Positions 28,133-29,685 of a stretch of 29,685 bases of DNA are shown here, piece after piece (the first letter of the stretch is position 1; each line of letters starts with the position of its first letter). Source of the DNA: Chara braunii (Eukaryota > Streptophyta > Charophyceae > Charales > Characeae). The notes under the pieces were generated by a model. The model had not been told where the DNA came from. It did not search any database and was given only the letters and a program-made list of their open reading frames with translations. Both the position numbers and the translations under genes were made by a program. The stretch lies in NCBI GenBank assembly GCA_003427395.1, contig BFEA01000457.1:432317-462001 (forward strand). The letters run 5' to 3'.

Positions 28133-28306
28133 ACCCAAAGATGGACAGTGCAAAACGAGTATTTGCGCTCTTGTTTTTTTTGCAGAAGAATGTCATTTTT
28201 TTTAATATGTTTTTTTTTTCCCTTCCGATGTGTTCCTACCAGTAGCTCGAGGCTCGGCAAGGTTTGGGATACCGGTAGGCTGAGCCACGGGCCTTAACAA
28301 CCGCTA
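28126..28306. other. No feature recognised
   Basis: A T-rich stretch around 28,170-28,225 and otherwise unremarkable sequence up to the transposon ends. Confidence 0.4.
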
Positions 28307-28346
28307 GGTACTGGTGGTTTAAACAACCAGTACTTGTCCCAACTAT
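28307..28346. mobile_element. Two transposon ends joined head to head at a TTAA
   Basis: GTACTGGTGGTTTAA (28,308-28,322) is the inverted end and TTAAACAACCAGTACTTG plus the next 10 bases (28,319-28,346) is the direct end of the TTAA-bounded family; 25 of 28 positions of the latter match the MITE at 7,917. They share a single central TTAA. A right end followed immediately by a left end is what insertion of one element into the TTAA of another would give. Confidence 0.6.
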
Positions 28347-28893
28347 CCGCCGTGGAAAAAAATAGAAGTAGATGAATTTGGGCGCTCTGTAGTGGCCCAT
28401 ACAATTCCGAAATTTTACCCTGCCGTGCAAAAGAAAATAGACCTCCTGAATTCAAGGAGGAAGACAAAAGACCTGGTAGAGGTTGGGGGTTGGTCCGGAG
28501 GTCTTTGTTACGGAATCCAAATGGGGTAGGCCGGGGTGGGGCTGGGGGGGGAGTGCCTTTCTTCTAAAATCGGCCTGAAACAGTTGGTGGCAAAACAAAA
28601 GAAAGAAACAGTCATGACAAACGGAAAAAACAAAATAAAAAAATAAACAAAAACGACAATTGTCCCATTTGGGACACACGTATGGCGGCGGTGGTGAGGG
28701 TGGCCGTCGGTGGCAATGCATCGCTTGTCAGCCATTGCAACAACGGTTGCCAATGACCTCTCCTCATATGGTAGCCTGTCAGGCTATTGGTGCCCACAGG
28801 TCACCATACTGACCGACCACATTCGACTTCCAGTCGCCGTCGCCATCGGAAAGCGCCCTGCGTGTTTGATACGTTGAACGCTCCGGAACGCAC

Positions 28894-28897
<4 letters not shown>
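28347..28897. other. No gene recognised
   Basis: No protein or RNA signal that I can support. A G-rich stretch near 28,520-28,555 and A-rich stretch near 28,615-28,660 are compositional only. Confidence 0.4.

Positions 28898-28949
<52 letters not shown>
28898..28949. repeat. (GA)n microsatellite
   Basis: A 50-base uninterrupted GA tract. The Ser/Leu-only frame on the minus strand is a shadow of it. Confidence 0.95.
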
Positions 28950-28951
<2 letters not shown>

Positions 28952-28973
28952 TCTTTGTGAAGTCAACTATTAC

Positions 28974-29015
28974 ACACATACATATATATATGTATATATA
29001 TATATTATATATATA
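28974..29015. repeat. (TA)n-rich tract
   Basis: ACACATACATATATATATGT followed by further TATATA runs; AT alternation with small interruptions. Confidence 0.85.
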
Positions 29016-29270
29016 CTATCCCTTGAGGAGCATTGGCCGCGGGGGGAGGTCGGTGGTCCATTGCGTGTCGGATTCGAGGTTGAAGTTTTGACGAGGGTCA
29101 ACAGATGAACGCAATCCAAGGCGGGGGAGTGTGCAGAGGGGTGCGCATACCGAAATGTTAACAGCGCCCCGTGAAATGAGACGCCGCGCCTACGGGGCCG
29201 GGCGGCAGCCGATGTAGATGCGAGGGAATATCTCGAAGTGGCTGCCATCGGATAAGCGGGGTTGAAATAT
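29016..29270. other. GC-rich stretch, no gene recognised
   Basis: The minus strand is open for 92 codons (Ser/Arg/Ala/Pro-rich) but has no domain, and its tail runs into the (TA)n tract, so it is not called. Confidence 0.4.
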
Positions 29271-29685
29271 TTTTCTTTTTCGTTTTGGGTTTCGCTTTTT
29301 AATTTTTTAATTTTTTTTTTTCGTCGTCGTTTTGCTTTTGCTTTTTCCGGCTGCCCATTGTCTTGGGCCGCGCGTTTGTCGTTTCGGGTCCGACTTTTTT
29401 GTTTTCGGTTTCGTTTTTCAATTTTTTCCTTTTTTGTTTTGTTTTTCCCGTTGCCCGTCGTTTCGGGCCGAGCGTCTGTCGTTTCGTTTGTGGTCGTCTG
29501 TCGTCTGACGCGAGTCAGTCATTTCGGGTCCGGCGCACATCAGTTGTTCCATGTCCGACTTTTTCATTTTCGTTTTTTTTTTTCAAATTTTCGTTCAAGG
29601 TTTTATGTTTTTTTTCCCCTTTTTGGGCGGGGAAAAAAAAGGGAATGCCCCCCCCCGCCCCTACACCCCAACCCACCAACCCACC
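29271..29685 (+). repeat. T-rich degenerate tandem repeat of about 110 bp, and homopolymers
   Basis: The unit contains GCCCRTYGTYTYGGGCCG, GTCTGTCGTTTCG/GTTTGTCGTTTCG, GGGTCCGACTTTTT and TTCGTTTTTCAATTTTTTCC. It recurs at about 29,348, 29,452 and, more diverged, 29,520. The window ends in A, C and T/C-rich runs. Confidence 0.6.

Noticed and set aside
19801-28322. Annotating the 8.5-kb span as a defined transposon
   Set aside because: End similarity is only about 17 bases and no transposase is recognised; kept as a finding, not as a feature.

Overview
The window looks like nuclear DNA of a streptophyte (green plant or charophyte alga), not prokaryotic DNA. Four things point that way: the last exon of a legumin-type seed-storage/cupin protein after a clear intron acceptor; the 3' end of a plant-type mitochondrial small-subunit rRNA followed about 80 bases later by a mitochondrial 5S rRNA; an initiator-Met-primed Ty3/Gypsy retrotransposon with long LTRs; and very abundant (GA)n/(CT)n microsatellites and satellite-like repeats with almost no intact open frames. 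A charophyte such as Chara is a reasonable guess, but the sequence alone does not prove it.

Layout. 1-5,470 is almost purely repetitive: GGA/GA-rich minisatellites, CpG-rich TGCGC blocks, compound microsatellites with a duplicated flank, and small tandem duplications. 5,753-6,150 is the cupin exon. 6,380-7,450 is a degenerate satellite built on TGCCATGAATGTA-like units, with one larger duplication. 7,917-8,125 is a 209-bp miniature inverted-repeat transposon with 28-bp ends bounded by TTAA. 8,126-9,880 holds only diverged duplications.

9,882-19,800 is one Ty3/Gypsy retrotransposon broken in two. Its first part runs on the + strand: 5' LTR, primer-binding site, a leader with 14 copies of a CTGACGTGGCA motif, then decayed gag, protease, RT, RNase H and integrase up to about 17,045. 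The remainder (integrase C-terminus, chromodomain-like tail, polypurine tract and 3' LTR) lies on the minus strand between 19,800 and 17,886. The two LTRs therefore face each other, and the same 4-bp TTAC borders both outer ends, which suggests a single insertion whose 3' third was later inverted. The inverted piece stops exactly at a second copy of the TTAA-bounded terminal repeat (19,801).

19,801-28,322 holds compound GA/CT repeats with a conserved core, the mitochondrial rrn18-rrn5 insert, an unrecognised but clearly protein-like set of minus-strand frames (22,245-23,717), a foldback repeat cluster at 24,068-24,353, and several kilobases without recognisable genes. At 28,307-28,346 two of the TTAA-type ends meet head to head. 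28,347-29,685 is unannotatable sequence, (GA)n and (TA)n tracts, and a T-rich degenerate tandem repeat.

No complete, intact gene is visible. The retrotransposon is dead, with stops, frameshifts and inversion. The cupin is a single terminal exon without a visible 5' part. The minus-strand gene at 22.2-23.7 kb is the only candidate that could still be functional, if it is spliced.
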